A stretch of DNA of 64,000 nucleotides from Actinoplanes sp. TBRC 11911 (lineage in GTDB: Bacteria > Actinomycetota > Actinomycetes > Mycobacteriales > Micromonosporaceae): assembly GCF_012933445.1 (NCBI RefSeq), contig NZ_JABBNC010000002.1, forward strand, positions 496,001 to 560,000, written 5' to 3'. Below the pieces are notes generated by a model that saw only the letters and a list, made by a program, of their open reading frames with translations, was not told the origin of the DNA and did not search any database. Positions 1-7,406 of the stretch are shown here, in pieces. The translations under genes were made by a program, and so were the position numbers. Numbering within the stretch: position 1 is the first letter of the stretch; each line of letters begins with the position of its first letter.

Positions 1-1
1 C

Positions 2-421
2 ACCGGGTCGTCGTACTTCGCCCTCGCCCTGTCCATCAAGGACATTCTCACCGTCGTCCACACGCAGTACTACAACTCCGGGTCGATGCTCGGCTGCGAC
101 AACAACGCCGCGTACTCGCAAGGCACCGAGAACTTCCTGACCGCGCTCGCCTGCATCCAGACGCAGGGCGGCCTGCGCCCCGACCAGGTGGCCCTGGGTC
201 TACCCGCGAGCAGTCGAGCGGCCGGCGGCGGTTACCAGAACCCGTCGGTCGTCAACGCCGCGCTGGACTGCCTCGCCCGGGGCACCAACTGCGGCACCTT
301 CAAGCCGCCGGCGACGTACCCGGGGATCCGCGGGGCCATGACCTGGTCCATCAACTGGGACGTCGCCAACGGAAACGGCTTCGCCAACACGGTCAAGCCG
401 CACCTCGCCACCCTCCCCTAA
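2..421 (+). CDS. GH18 chitinase, C-terminal part (5' end outside window)
   Basis: The frame is open from base 2 to the TAA at 419-421, so only the last ~139 residues are present. The text resembles the end of a bacterial family 18 chitinase barrel: a late-barrel segment around VALGLPAS, a glycine-rich AAGGGY stretch, paired cysteines (DCLARGTNC) and the final-strand motif GAMTWSINWD, which carries the conserved Trp lining the -1 subsite. The DxxDxDxE active-site strand would lie upstream of the window. By family knowledge it is a secreted enzyme cutting beta-1,4-GlcNAc bonds in chitin. The next gene starts 46 bases downstream and is also a chitinase, so the two may be co-expressed. Confidence 0.88.
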   Translation, partial: TGSSYFALALSIKDILTVVHTQYYNSGSMLGCDNNAAYSQGTENFLTALACIQTQGGLRPDQVALGLPASSRAAGGGYQNPSVVNAALDCLARGTNCGTFKPPATYPGIRGAMTWSINWDVANGNGFANTVKPHLATLP

Positions 422-467
422 CCCCATCCCCATCCCCCGCATCCCCATCCCCCGAAGGAGAATCCCC

Positions 468-1643
468 GTGAAACTCCGCAGAAAACTGCTGGTCGTCGCG
501 GCCGTCGCGATCGCCGGCTCGGCCGCGGCCCTGGTGCCGATGACCGCTTCCAGCGCGGCCGCGGCCTGCGCCCCGGCGTGGAGCGCGAGCGCGGTCTACG
601 TCGGCGGTAACCAGGCCTCGCAGAGCGGCCACAACTACACCGCCAAGTGGTGGACCCAGAACGAGTCGCCGGCCACCCACTCCGGCCAGTGGGACGTCTG
701 GGCCGACAACGGCACCTGCGGCGGTGGCACCACGCCGCCGCCGACCGACCCGCCGCCGACCAGCGGCACGAAGATGGCGTCCGCGCCGTACATCTATCCC
801 GGCTGGGGCAACCCGCCGGCACCGTCCACGGTGGTCAACGCGACCGGCATCCGGTCCTTCACGATGGCGTTCGTGCTGGCCTCCAACGGGTGCAACCCGG
901 CCTGGGACGGCGAGGGCGGCCTGACCGGTGGCGTGCACGCGAGCACGATCTCGGCGATCCGGGCGGCCGGCGCCGACGTCATCCCGTCGATCAGCGGGTG
1001 GCAGGGCAACAAGCTCGGACCGAACTGTGCCACGGCGGACGCGCTCGCCGGGGCGTACCAGAAAGTCATTGACGCCTTTGGTCTGCGGGCCATCGACGTC
1101 GACATCGAGAACACCGACGAGTTCGAGAACACCGCGGTGCAGGACCGCATCCTGAACGCATTGAAGATCGTCAAGCAGCGGAACTCCTCGGTGAAGACCA
1201 TTCTCACCTTCGGGACGACGCCGAGCGGTCCCAGCTACTACGGCACCCGGCTGGTGCAGCAGGCCAAGGCGCTGGGCGCGAACATCGACATCTTCACGCA
1301 GATGCCGTTCGACTTCGGCGGCGGTTCTGACATGTACGGCTCGACCGTCGGGGCATCCGAAGGACTGAAGAACCTGCTCAAGTCGACCTTCGGCTACAAC
1401 GACGCGCAGGCGTACTCGCACATGGGCATCTCCGGCATGAACGGCCTGTCCGACCAGCAGGAACTGACCACGACCGACACCTGGACGAGGATCCGCGACT
1501 ACGCCCGTAACAACGGGTTCGCGCGCTTCACCTTCTGGGCGGTCAACCGCGACCGTGGCTGCGCCGGCGGCGGCGTGGTGTCGAACTGCTCCGGCATCGC
1601 CCAGTCCGACTGGGCTTTCACCAAGATCAGCGCAGGTTTCTGA
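468..1643 (+). CDS. Secreted chitinase: CBM5/12 chitin-binding module plus GH18 domain
   Basis: 391 residues from a GTG start preceded by GAAGGAGAA. The N-terminus has a basic stretch, a hydrophobic core and an Ala-rich cleavage region near residue 34. Residues ~35-84 form a carbohydrate-binding module of the CBM5/12 type (ending AKWWTQ...WDVW), followed by a Thr/Pro linker (~85-98) and a GH18 domain to the end. The catalytic strand reads AIDVDIE, giving D210, D212 and E214 in DxDxE spacing, with E214 as the expected acid/base. Substrate should be chitin outside the cell. The catalytic domain is of the compact type without an obvious alpha+beta insertion. A strong hairpin follows the stop. 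Confidence 0.93.
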   Translation: MKLRRKLLVVAAVAIAGSAAALVPMTASSAAAACAPAWSASAVYVGGNQASQSGHNYTAKWWTQNESPATHSGQWDVWADNGTCGGGTTPPPTDPPPTSGTKMASAPYIYPGWGNPPAPSTVVNATGIRSFTMAFVLASNGCNPAWDGEGGLTGGVHASTISAIRAAGADVIPSISGWQGNKLGPNCATADALAGAYQKVIDAFGLRAIDVDIENTDEFENTAVQDRILNALKIVKQRNSSVKTILTFGTTPSGPSYYGTRLVQQAKALGANIDIFTQMPFDFGGGSDMYGSTVGASEGLKNLLKSTFGYNDAQAYSHMGISGMNGLSDQQELTTTDTWTRIRDYARNNGFARFTFWAVNRDRGCAGGGVVSNCSGIAQSDWAFTKISAGF

Positions 1644-1659
1644 TCGCTTCGGCGAGGCG

Positions 1660-1691
1660 ACGCGCGGCCGCTGTTTCCGGCGGCCGCGCGT
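1660..1691 (+). terminator. Terminator hairpin after the chitinase gene
   Basis: CGCGCGGCCG (1661-1670) and CGGCCGCGCG (1681-1690) are perfect inverted arms of 10 bp, extendable by one C-G pair into the loop. It lies 18 bases after the chitinase stop and just ahead of the PadR promoter. There is no clear U-tract, as is common in actinobacteria. Confidence 0.7.
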
Positions 1692-1695
1692 TGGC

Positions 1696-1720
1696 GTATA
1701 TACCGTAGTCGGGTATATGC
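1696..1720 (+). promoter_or_regulatory. Palindromic operator upstream of the PadR gene
   Basis: ATATACC (1698-1704) and GGTATAT (1712-1718) are perfect inverted 7-bp arms around a 7-base centre, and an extra G-C pair (1696/1720) flanks them. The site ends 8 bases before the GTG start of the padR-like gene at 1728. PadR proteins bind short AT-rich dyads in their own promoters, so autorepression is the simplest reading; binding itself is inferred. Confidence 0.6.
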
Positions 1721-1727
1721 TTCCGGC

Positions 1728-2060
1728 GTGACCGAGCAGACCTTCCTGATTCTCACCGCGCTGGCCGGTGAGTCCTTGCACGGCTATGCCGTGATCGAGG
1801 ATGTCGCCCGCCAGACGGCCGGGCGGGTGAAATTGCGGGCCGGCACGCTGTACGCGGTGCTCGATCGGCTGCGCGGCGCGGGCCTGATCGAGGTCGACCG
1901 GGAAGAGGTCGTCCAGTCCCGGCTCCGGCGCTATTACCGCCTGACCGCGGCCGGCGCCGAGTCGCTGACCGCCGAGGCCGCCCGCCTGCGGGAGCGAGCC
2001 ACCCTCGCGGAGGGACGCCTGCGGGCTCGCCGCGCCGACTTCGGGGGAGCGACCGCGTGA
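1728..2060 (+). CDS. PadR-family transcriptional regulator
   Basis: 110 residues, GTG start. The whole protein is a PadR winged helix: FLILTALAGESLHGYAVIED at the N-terminus, the GTLYAVLDRL recognition helix and the wing LIEVDREEV...RRYYRLTAAG. It has only a short C-terminal helix, so it belongs to the small PadR class (s-PadR), which dimerises through that helix. Its stop overlaps the start of the next gene (GTGA), which marks a two-gene operon with a membrane protein that may be its main target. A dyad lies directly upstream. The ligand cannot be read from sequence. Confidence 0.92.
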   Translation: MTEQTFLILTALAGESLHGYAVIEDVARQTAGRVKLRAGTLYAVLDRLRGAGLIEVDREEVVQSRLRRYYRLTAAGAESLTAEAARLRERATLAEGRLRARRADFGGATA

Positions 2061-2974
2061 CCACGCCCGAGATCCGCTATCGCCGTCTCCTCGCGCTCTA
2101 TCCGAGCGACTTCCGCCGGGAGTATGAGGAGGAGATGCTGGCGGTCCTCATGGCCGACCCGCGTCCGGGTGCGGCGCAGATCGCCGACGTGCTGCGCGCG
2201 GCGCTCGCGGCCCGGCTGCGTCAGACCTGGTCCGGCGCCGGTGCGTGGGGCCGCGCGGCTCGGGTGTTCCAGCTCTTCGGGGTCATCGCGATGCTCGCGA
2301 TCTCGCTGCGTCGCGTGGCCGCCGCCGTGGCGGGTGCGACGTGGCCGGGGAGGGCATTCCATCTCGACAGCGTCGACGGTCTGCGCGCGGCCGGGTGGGC
2401 CGTGGCGCTCGCCGGGGCGCTCTACGGTTTGCGGGCGCTCGGCGCGGCCGGGGCGGCAGCAGGGTTGACCGGGGAGATCATCTTTACGGCACGCATCTAT
2501 CCGGACACCCCCGCCGTAGTGATCGACCGCTACTGGCAGTTGGTCGCCGCGGTCCTGCTCCTGGCCGCCGGGCTGGTGGCCGAGCGGGGGCCGGTGCGGC
2601 CGCGCGGCTGGGCATGGATCGCGCTTGCCGGTGCCGCGCTGGTGGCGCACGGCGCGGTGCTGCGCTACGGGCTGTGGCAGGCCTACGCGGCACTGCCCTG
2701 GGTGTCCGTCGTGCTCGCGGGGGTCGGCGTGGCCCGTCAGGAGCCGGAGACGCGCCGGCGGATGATCGCCCTGGCCGTCCCGGTGCTGGCGACCTTTCCG
2801 GTGGAACGGGCGGGCTTCGCCGGATTCGTCGAGCACAACATGCGACATCCCGAGGCGCTGCGCGTGCTCGGGCCGGGGCAGTGGATCGCGCTCGTCCTGA
2901 TCCCGGTCGCCGCCTTCGTCGTGGTGGCCGACATCAATCGGCGACTGGAACGCGGCCGAGCCGAACGGCGGTGA
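2057..2974 (+). CDS. Multi-spanning membrane protein co-transcribed with padR
   Basis: 305 residues, GTG start inside the padR stop codon. The N-terminus has a cytoplasmic helix, YRRLLALYPSDFRREYEEEM, a signature I recognise from actinobacterial membrane proteins encoded directly downstream of PadR regulators. After about residue 70 there are several hydrophobic segments (around VFQLFGVIAMLAISL, WAVALAGALYGL, LVAAVLLLAAGLV, IALAGAALVAHGAVL, WVSVVLAGVGV and IALVLIPVAAFVVV). No catalytic motif or ATP-binding site was seen. The function is unknown; coupling to PadR suggests a stress-responsive membrane protein, but that is inference. Confidence 0.85.
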   Translation: MTTPEIRYRRLLALYPSDFRREYEEEMLAVLMADPRPGAAQIADVLRAALAARLRQTWSGAGAWGRAARVFQLFGVIAMLAISLRRVAAAVAGATWPGRAFHLDSVDGLRAAGWAVALAGALYGLRALGAAGAAAGLTGEIIFTARIYPDTPAVVIDRYWQLVAAVLLLAAGLVAERGPVRPRGWAWIALAGAALVAHGAVLRYGLWQAYAALPWVSVVLAGVGVARQEPETRRRMIALAVPVLATFPVERAGFAGFVEHNMRHPEALRVLGPGQWIALVLIPVAAFVVVADINRRLERGRAERR

Positions 2975-3033
2975 GGGGCGGTCTGGAGCACGCGCTCGCT
3001 CGTCGATCGATCGGTGCGGCCGACCACGCACGC

Positions 3034-3693
3034 CTATGACACGCGGTCGGCGTTCTCGGCCGCCGCGCGCCGCCGCTTGCGCATCTTCTTGACCACCCAG
3101 CCGCCGACCGCGATCACGAAGACCGCCGCGATCGCGTAGTCGAACCAGTGGCTGTACTTCTCGACCTGCTGCCAGCGCTCGCCGAGCAGATAGCCGCCGC
3201 CGATGAACAGGGCGTTCCACACCCCGCTGCCCAGCGCGGTGAACACCAGGAATTGACCCATCGGCATGCGGTTGGCGCCGGCCGGGATGGACACCAGGCT
3301 GCGTACGACCGGAGCGCAGCGGCCGAACAGCACGGCGGAGCGTTCGTGCCGCTCGAACCAGGCGTCGGCCTTGTCGAGATCGTCCGCGTCGACCAGCGGA
3401 ATCCGGTCGAGCCAGCGCCGCAGCCGTTCCTCGCCGGCCTTGTACCCCAGCCAGTAGAGCGCGACCGCGCCGGCGACCGACCCGGCGGTGGCCGTGATCA
3501 GCACCATGACCAGGTTGACCCGGCCCTCGCCGGCCAGGTAACCGGCGAGCGCGAGCACGATCTCGCTCGGGATCGGCGGCACCAGATTCTCCAGCGCGAC
3601 CAGCAGGCCGACGCCGACCTCGCCGAGCGACTCGATGACCGACGCCACCCACCCGGTCAGCCCGGTCAATCCTCCGAGATCCGCCTCCGCCAT
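3034..3693 (-). CDS. DedA-family membrane protein
   Basis: 219 residues. Diagnostic DedA features are the early acidic/proline loop ENLVPPIPSE, the central FGRCAPVVRSL...PAGANRM motif, and hydrophobic segments on both sides with a C-terminal membrane helix ahead of a Lys/Arg-rich tail (VVKKMRKRRRAAA). DedA proteins are inner-membrane transporters or scramblases linked to undecaprenyl-phosphate or phospholipid recycling, proton-motive-force maintenance and cationic-peptide tolerance. The gene stands alone, convergent with the PadR operon (59-base gap). Which lipid this paralogue handles cannot be told. Confidence 0.93.
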   Translation of the reverse strand: MAEADLGGLTGLTGWVASVIESLGEVGVGLLVALENLVPPIPSEIVLALAGYLAGEGRVNLVMVLITATAGSVAGAVALYWLGYKAGEERLRRWLDRIPLVDADDLDKADAWFERHERSAVLFGRCAPVVRSLVSIPAGANRMPMGQFLVFTALGSGVWNALFIGGGYLLGERWQQVEKYSHWFDYAIAAVFVIAVGGWVVKKMRKRRRAAAENADRVS

Positions 3694-4009
3694 CTCGAAG
3701 TTGTACCCGCCGAGCCTGTGACGAACCTGACCGCGGAGTTATGCGAAGAGTGCGCTGATCGTCACAGATCGCACCGGAGCTTGTGTGCCGCCGTGCTGAC
3801 CAACCGTGAGTTCCACAAAAAAAGCCTGGTGAGCGGCAAGGTGCGCGCCGCCACATTTGCACCGCAGCGAACTATTGCGGTGAACCAAACCAGACCAGAT
3901 CCGTTTGTGAAATTACCGGGCCGCTCGGGGGGCGACCGGCCCGGTGCCGTGCGCTGTCGCGAAATTTCGCCTGGGACGACAGCGCGCGGCCGACCGGTAG
4001 GAGTTCGAC
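3694..4009. other. 316-base divergent intergenic region (dedA / marR)
   Basis: The two flanking genes are transcribed away from each other, so both promoters should be here. The region is more AT-rich than its surroundings around 3815-3915. A GGAG at 4000-4003 serves the MarR gene. I saw no gene and no convincing dyad. Confidence 0.6.
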
Positions 4010-4507
4010 ATGACACTGACGACGGCAGCGCCGACCACGGCGCACCAGCCCGCGGAACTGGCCTGGACACTTGCCCAGGTGCAGGGGGCAGTTCAGACCG
4101 GCATCACGCACGCTCTGCGGCGCTACGGCCTGAGCCACGCGATGCTGCAGGCCATGATCCGGCTGCGTCAGGCGCCGAAGCGGCGGCTGCGGATGACCGA
4201 TCTGGCCGACGACATGGCGTACAGCCGCAGCGGCATCACCCGGCTGATCGACCGGCTGGTCGATTTCGGTCTCGTGGTCCGCGAGCACTGCACGGACGAT
4301 CGGCGCTCGCTGGAGGCGGCGCTGACTCCGGAAGGCGAGCGCACGCTGGCGCTGGCCCTGCCCAACTACCTCGCCGCTCTCGACTCGCTGCTGACCTCGC
4401 GGCTGAGCCCGGAGCAGCTGGACATCGCGATGGGCAGCCTGACCGCCCTGCACGACGCGGTCGCCGGTTTCGCGCCGGCGGAAGGCGGACAAATAAAGGC
4501 TGCATGA
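4010..4507 (+). CDS. MarR-family transcriptional regulator
   Basis: 165 residues, ATG start with a GGAG seven bases upstream. The winged helix spans roughly residues 45-115: LRMTDLADDMAYSRSGITRL is the helix-turn-helix and REHCTDDRRSLEAALTPEG the basic wing with the DxR pair typical of MarR. Flanking helices (HALRRYGLSHAMLQAMIRLR and the C-terminus) would form the dimer. Its stop overlaps the start of the GH13 gene (ATGA), so the two are translated together. The regulator may control the sugar enzyme; the effector is unknown. Confidence 0.92.
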   Translation: MTLTTAAPTTAHQPAELAWTLAQVQGAVQTGITHALRRYGLSHAMLQAMIRLRQAPKRRLRMTDLADDMAYSRSGITRLIDRLVDFGLVVREHCTDDRRSLEAALTPEGERTLALALPNYLAALDSLLTSRLSPEQLDIAMGSLTALHDAVAGFAPAEGGQIKAA

Positions 4508-6144
4508 GCGACCGGTGGTACCAGAAGGCAGTTGTCTACTGCTTGGACATCGACACTTACGCGGACTCGAACGGCGACGGCTGCGGAGACATCCGCGGGT
4601 TGATCGGGCGACTGAACTACCTGGCCAGGTTGGGGGTCACCTGCCTGTGGCTCAACCCGATCCACCCGTCGCCGGACCGCGACGACGGTTACGACGTCGA
4701 GGACTTCTACAACGTCGACCCGCGCTTCGGCACGCTGGGCGATTTCGCCGAACTGCTGCACCAGGCGTCCAACCTGGGCATCAAGGTGATCATCGACCTG
4801 GTCGTGAACCACACCTCGGACCAGCACCCGTGGTTCCAATCGGCACGGTCGTCACCCGACTCGCCGTACCGGGACTGGTATGTCTGGTCCGAGAAGGCGC
4901 CGGCGGACCGGCACCAAGGCATGGTCTTCCCCGGCGAACAGGGTGAGACGTGGTCCTACGACCGCACCGCGAAGCTCTGGTACTACCACCGGTTCTACAA
5001 GTTCCAGCCGGATCTCAACATTCGCAACCCCGAGGTCCGGCGCGAGATCAAGAAGATCTGCTCGTTCTGGCTTCAGCTCGGCGTGGCCGGGTTCCGGATG
5101 GACGCCGCGCCGTTCATCATCGAGGAGACCGAGCCCGGCAATCCGAGTTCGCCGCTGGATTACGAGTTCCTGACCGATCTCCGCCAGCACATCCAATGGC
5201 TCAAGGGCGACGCGGTTCTGCTCGCCGAGGCCAATGTGGAGCCCAGCCAGCTGCCCGTCTTCTTCGGCGATCGGGGCGGTTCGAGCAACCGTATCCACAT
5301 GCTGTTCGACTTCATGTTGAACACCAAGCTGATGCTCGCGCTGGCCCGGCGCAACCCGGAGCCGATCATCGAGGCGCTGCGCGAGACGCCGAAGCTGCCG
5401 CGCGGCGGGCAGTGGGCCACCTTCCTGCGTAACCACGACGAGGTCGACCTCTCCCGGCTCACCGCCGACCAGCGCGAACAGGTCTTCGCCGAGTTCGGCC
5501 CGGATCCCCGGATGCAGCTGTACGGGCGGGGTATCCGCCGGCGGCTGGCCCCGATGCTCGGCAACGACCGTCGCCGCATCGAGCTCGCCTATTCGCTGCA
5601 GTTCACGCTGCGTGGCACCCCGGTCCTGCGCTACGGCGAGGAGATCGGCATGGGCGAGGACCTCGCGTTGCACGGCCGCGATTCCATCCGTACGCCCATG
5701 CAGTGGTCGCTGCTCAGCAACGGCGGGTTCACCACGTCGTCGAAGCCGCTGCGCCCGGTGATCTCCGGCGGCAACTGGGGCTACGAGAAGGTCAACGTCA
5801 CCCTTCAGCGTCAGGACCCGCGCTCGTTGCTGTCCTGGTTCGAACGCATGATCCGTACGCTTCGGGAGGCACCCGAGGTCGGCGCCGGCACCTGCACGCA
5901 CATCGACGTCTCCACACCCGGCGGCGTTCTCGCGCACCGCGCCGACGACGTCACCGGGACGATGGTCTTCGTGCACAACCTCGGCACCGAGGACGCGAGC
6001 ATCGACCTGGGACTTCTCGCCGGCGAGGCGGAATCGGCGAACGACGTGCTGGCGGATCAGCACTATCCGGCGCTGGGCAAGTTCGATTCCGTCGATATCG
6101 CGGGTTACGGATATCGGTGGATCCGGCTGCGCCGATCGGTGTGA
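4504..6144 (+). CDS. GH13 family enzyme, trehalose-synthase-like
   Basis: 546 residues from the ATG that overlaps the marR stop; the same frame is open for ~1.3 kb upstream, but that part is not coding. The (beta/alpha)8 amylase barrel carries all conserved regions: DLVVNHTSD, GFRMDAAPF with nucleophile D200, LAEANVEP with acid/base E242, and LRNHDEVD with D312. ADSNGDGCGDIRGL and the ending with a C-terminal beta-domain match maltose-to-trehalose isomerases (TreS), but it is slightly short for TreS and AVVYCLDIDTYADSN differs from the classic N-terminus. It should act on short alpha-glucosides in the cytoplasm; isomerase versus hydrolase is not certain. Confidence 0.85.
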   Translation: MSDRWYQKAVVYCLDIDTYADSNGDGCGDIRGLIGRLNYLARLGVTCLWLNPIHPSPDRDDGYDVEDFYNVDPRFGTLGDFAELLHQASNLGIKVIIDLVVNHTSDQHPWFQSARSSPDSPYRDWYVWSEKAPADRHQGMVFPGEQGETWSYDRTAKLWYYHRFYKFQPDLNIRNPEVRREIKKICSFWLQLGVAGFRMDAAPFIIEETEPGNPSSPLDYEFLTDLRQHIQWLKGDAVLLAEANVEPSQLPVFFGDRGGSSNRIHMLFDFMLNTKLMLALARRNPEPIIEALRETPKLPRGGQWATFLRNHDEVDLSRLTADQREQVFAEFGPDPRMQLYGRGIRRRLAPMLGNDRRRIELAYSLQFTLRGTPVLRYGEEIGMGEDLALHGRDSIRTPMQWSLLSNGGFTTSSKPLRPVISGGNWGYEKVNVTLQRQDPRSLLSWFERMIRTLREAPEVGAGTCTHIDVSTPGGVLAHRADDVTGTMVFVHNLGTEDASIDLGLLAGEAESANDVLADQHYPALGKFDSVDIAGYGYRWIRLRRSV

Positions 6145-6193
6145 TGCACGTTAAAGTCGGCCATCGGTGTCGAGATCACCCCCGGAGGCCGCA

Positions 6194-6955
6194 ATGTCGC
6201 AGTCCGTATCCAAGGTCGCCATCGTCACGGGAGCCGCCCGCGGCATCGGTGAGGCGACCGCCCGAAAGCTTGCCGGGGACGGACTGGCGGTGGCGGTCGT
6301 CGACCTCGACGAGGGTGCCTGCGCGAACGTGGTGACCGCCATCCACGACGCCGGCGGCTCGGCGCTCGCGGTCGGCGCCGACGTCTCCGACCAGAAGCAG
6401 GTCACCGCCGCGGTCGAGCGGGTGGTCGCCGACCTCGGCGCGCCCACCGTGCTGGTCAACAACGCCGGCGTGCTGCGCGACAACCTGCTGTTCAAGATGA
6501 GCGAGGACGACTGGGAGACCGTGATGGCGGTCCACTTACGCGGCGCGTTCCTGTTCAGCCGCGAGGTGCAGAAGCACATGGTCGACGCGAACTGGGGCCG
6601 AATCGTCAACTTATCCAGCACGTCCGCGCTCGGTAACCGCGGCCAGGCGAACTACGCCGCCGCGAAGGCCGGCCTGCAGGGCTTCACCAAGACCCTCGCG
6701 ATCGAGCTCGGGCGCTTCGGTGTCACGGTGAACGCGGTCGCGCCGGGCTTCATCGTGACCGACATGACAGCCGCCACCGCCGCCCGGATCGGGGTGGATT
6801 TCGCCGATTTTTCCAAGGCTGCGGTGGCGCAGATCCCGGTTGGTCGCGCGGGACGCCCCGAAGACGTCGCGCACGCCGTATCCTTCCTGGTCAGCGAGGG
6901 CGCGAGCTTCGTCTCGGGTCAGGTTGTCTACGTGGCCGGAGGCCCGCGCGCCTGA
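6194..6955 (+). CDS. SDR-family oxidoreductase, FabG-like
   Basis: 253 residues, starting at the ATG with GGAGG six bases upstream. It is a classical short-chain dehydrogenase: TGAARGIG cofactor loop, the VVDLD acidic end of beta-2 that favours NAD(H), NNAGVLRDN, catalytic Ser in LSSTSA, Y154 and K158 in YAAAK, and the PGFIVTDM loop. The end VSGQVVYVAGGPRA is typical of 3-oxoacyl-ACP reductase-like members. It sits alone between the GH13 gene and a small secreted protein, so the substrate cannot be deduced from neighbours. Confidence 0.92.
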   Translation: MSQSVSKVAIVTGAARGIGEATARKLAGDGLAVAVVDLDEGACANVVTAIHDAGGSALAVGADVSDQKQVTAAVERVVADLGAPTVLVNNAGVLRDNLLFKMSEDDWETVMAVHLRGAFLFSREVQKHMVDANWGRIVNLSSTSALGNRGQANYAAAKAGLQGFTKTLAIELGRFGVTVNAVAPGFIVTDMTAATAARIGVDFADFSKAAVAQIPVGRAGRPEDVAHAVSFLVSEGASFVSGQVVYVAGGPRA

Positions 6956-6987
6956 TCGATCATGTTGACCGAAGGCGATACAAAGAG

Positions 6988-7404
6988 ATGATGAATCGAC
7001 GCATGAGCTCCCGCAGCGTCTCGCTGACCAGCACATTCCTGTTGCTGGCGGCGGGCGGCGCGGCGGCCTGCGACAGGGGCAGCGAAACCCAGCAGCAAGG
7101 GTTCTACTGCGCCGATGCGAACGGTGTGGTCGTCGACGAGGACAACTGCGACGACAACCGGCACTACGGCGCGGGCGCGATCCTGCCGTTCATCTGGTAT
7201 TCGTCGCTGTATCGCCCCGGCTACGCGGTCGGCCAGCGACTGCCGACCGGCGGCCAGAGATTCGCCTACAACGACCGGGCCGCGCGGCAGAAATTCGGGC
7301 TGCCCGCCACCGGCAAGATCGGAAACGGCACCATCAAGACCAGCGTGATCGGCAAGGGCGGCGGCGGGGCGAAGAACTCCGGCTCGAAGAAGTCGGGCGG
7401 CTGA
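6988..7404 (+). CDS. Small exported Gly/Lys-tailed protein paired with ATP-grasp gene
   Basis: 138 residues from an ATG (a second ATG follows at once). The N-terminus is an export signal, with LTSTFLLLAAGGAAAC resembling a lipobox (Cys ~28), although the residue before Cys is Ala rather than Gly. The mature part has two further cysteines (FYCADAN, EDNCDDN), a short hydrophobic patch around ILPFIWYSSLY and a C-terminus rich in Gly, Ser and Lys. The gene ends 2 bases before the next start. Small proteins of this sort are often encoded next to glutathionylspermidine-synthase-like genes; the function is unknown. Confidence 0.78.
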   Translation: MMNRRMSSRSVSLTSTFLLLAAGGAAACDRGSETQQQGFYCADANGVVVDEDNCDDNRHYGAGAILPFIWYSSLYRPGYAVGQRLPTGGQRFAYNDRAARQKFGLPATGKIGNGTIKTSVIGKGGGGAKNSGSKKSGG

Positions 7405-7406
7405 GC

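Noticed and set aside
393-1781. Long minus-strand frame opposite the chitinase
   Set aside because: It is rich in Arg/Val/Gly with no family resemblance; typical antisense shadow of a high-GC gene.
3148-4503. Open plus-strand frame joined to the GH13 gene, which would make a 998-residue protein
   Set aside because: The upstream half lies antisense to dedA and across the MarR gene, reads as low-complexity shadow text, and the ATG at 4504 overlapping the marR stop fits the family start.
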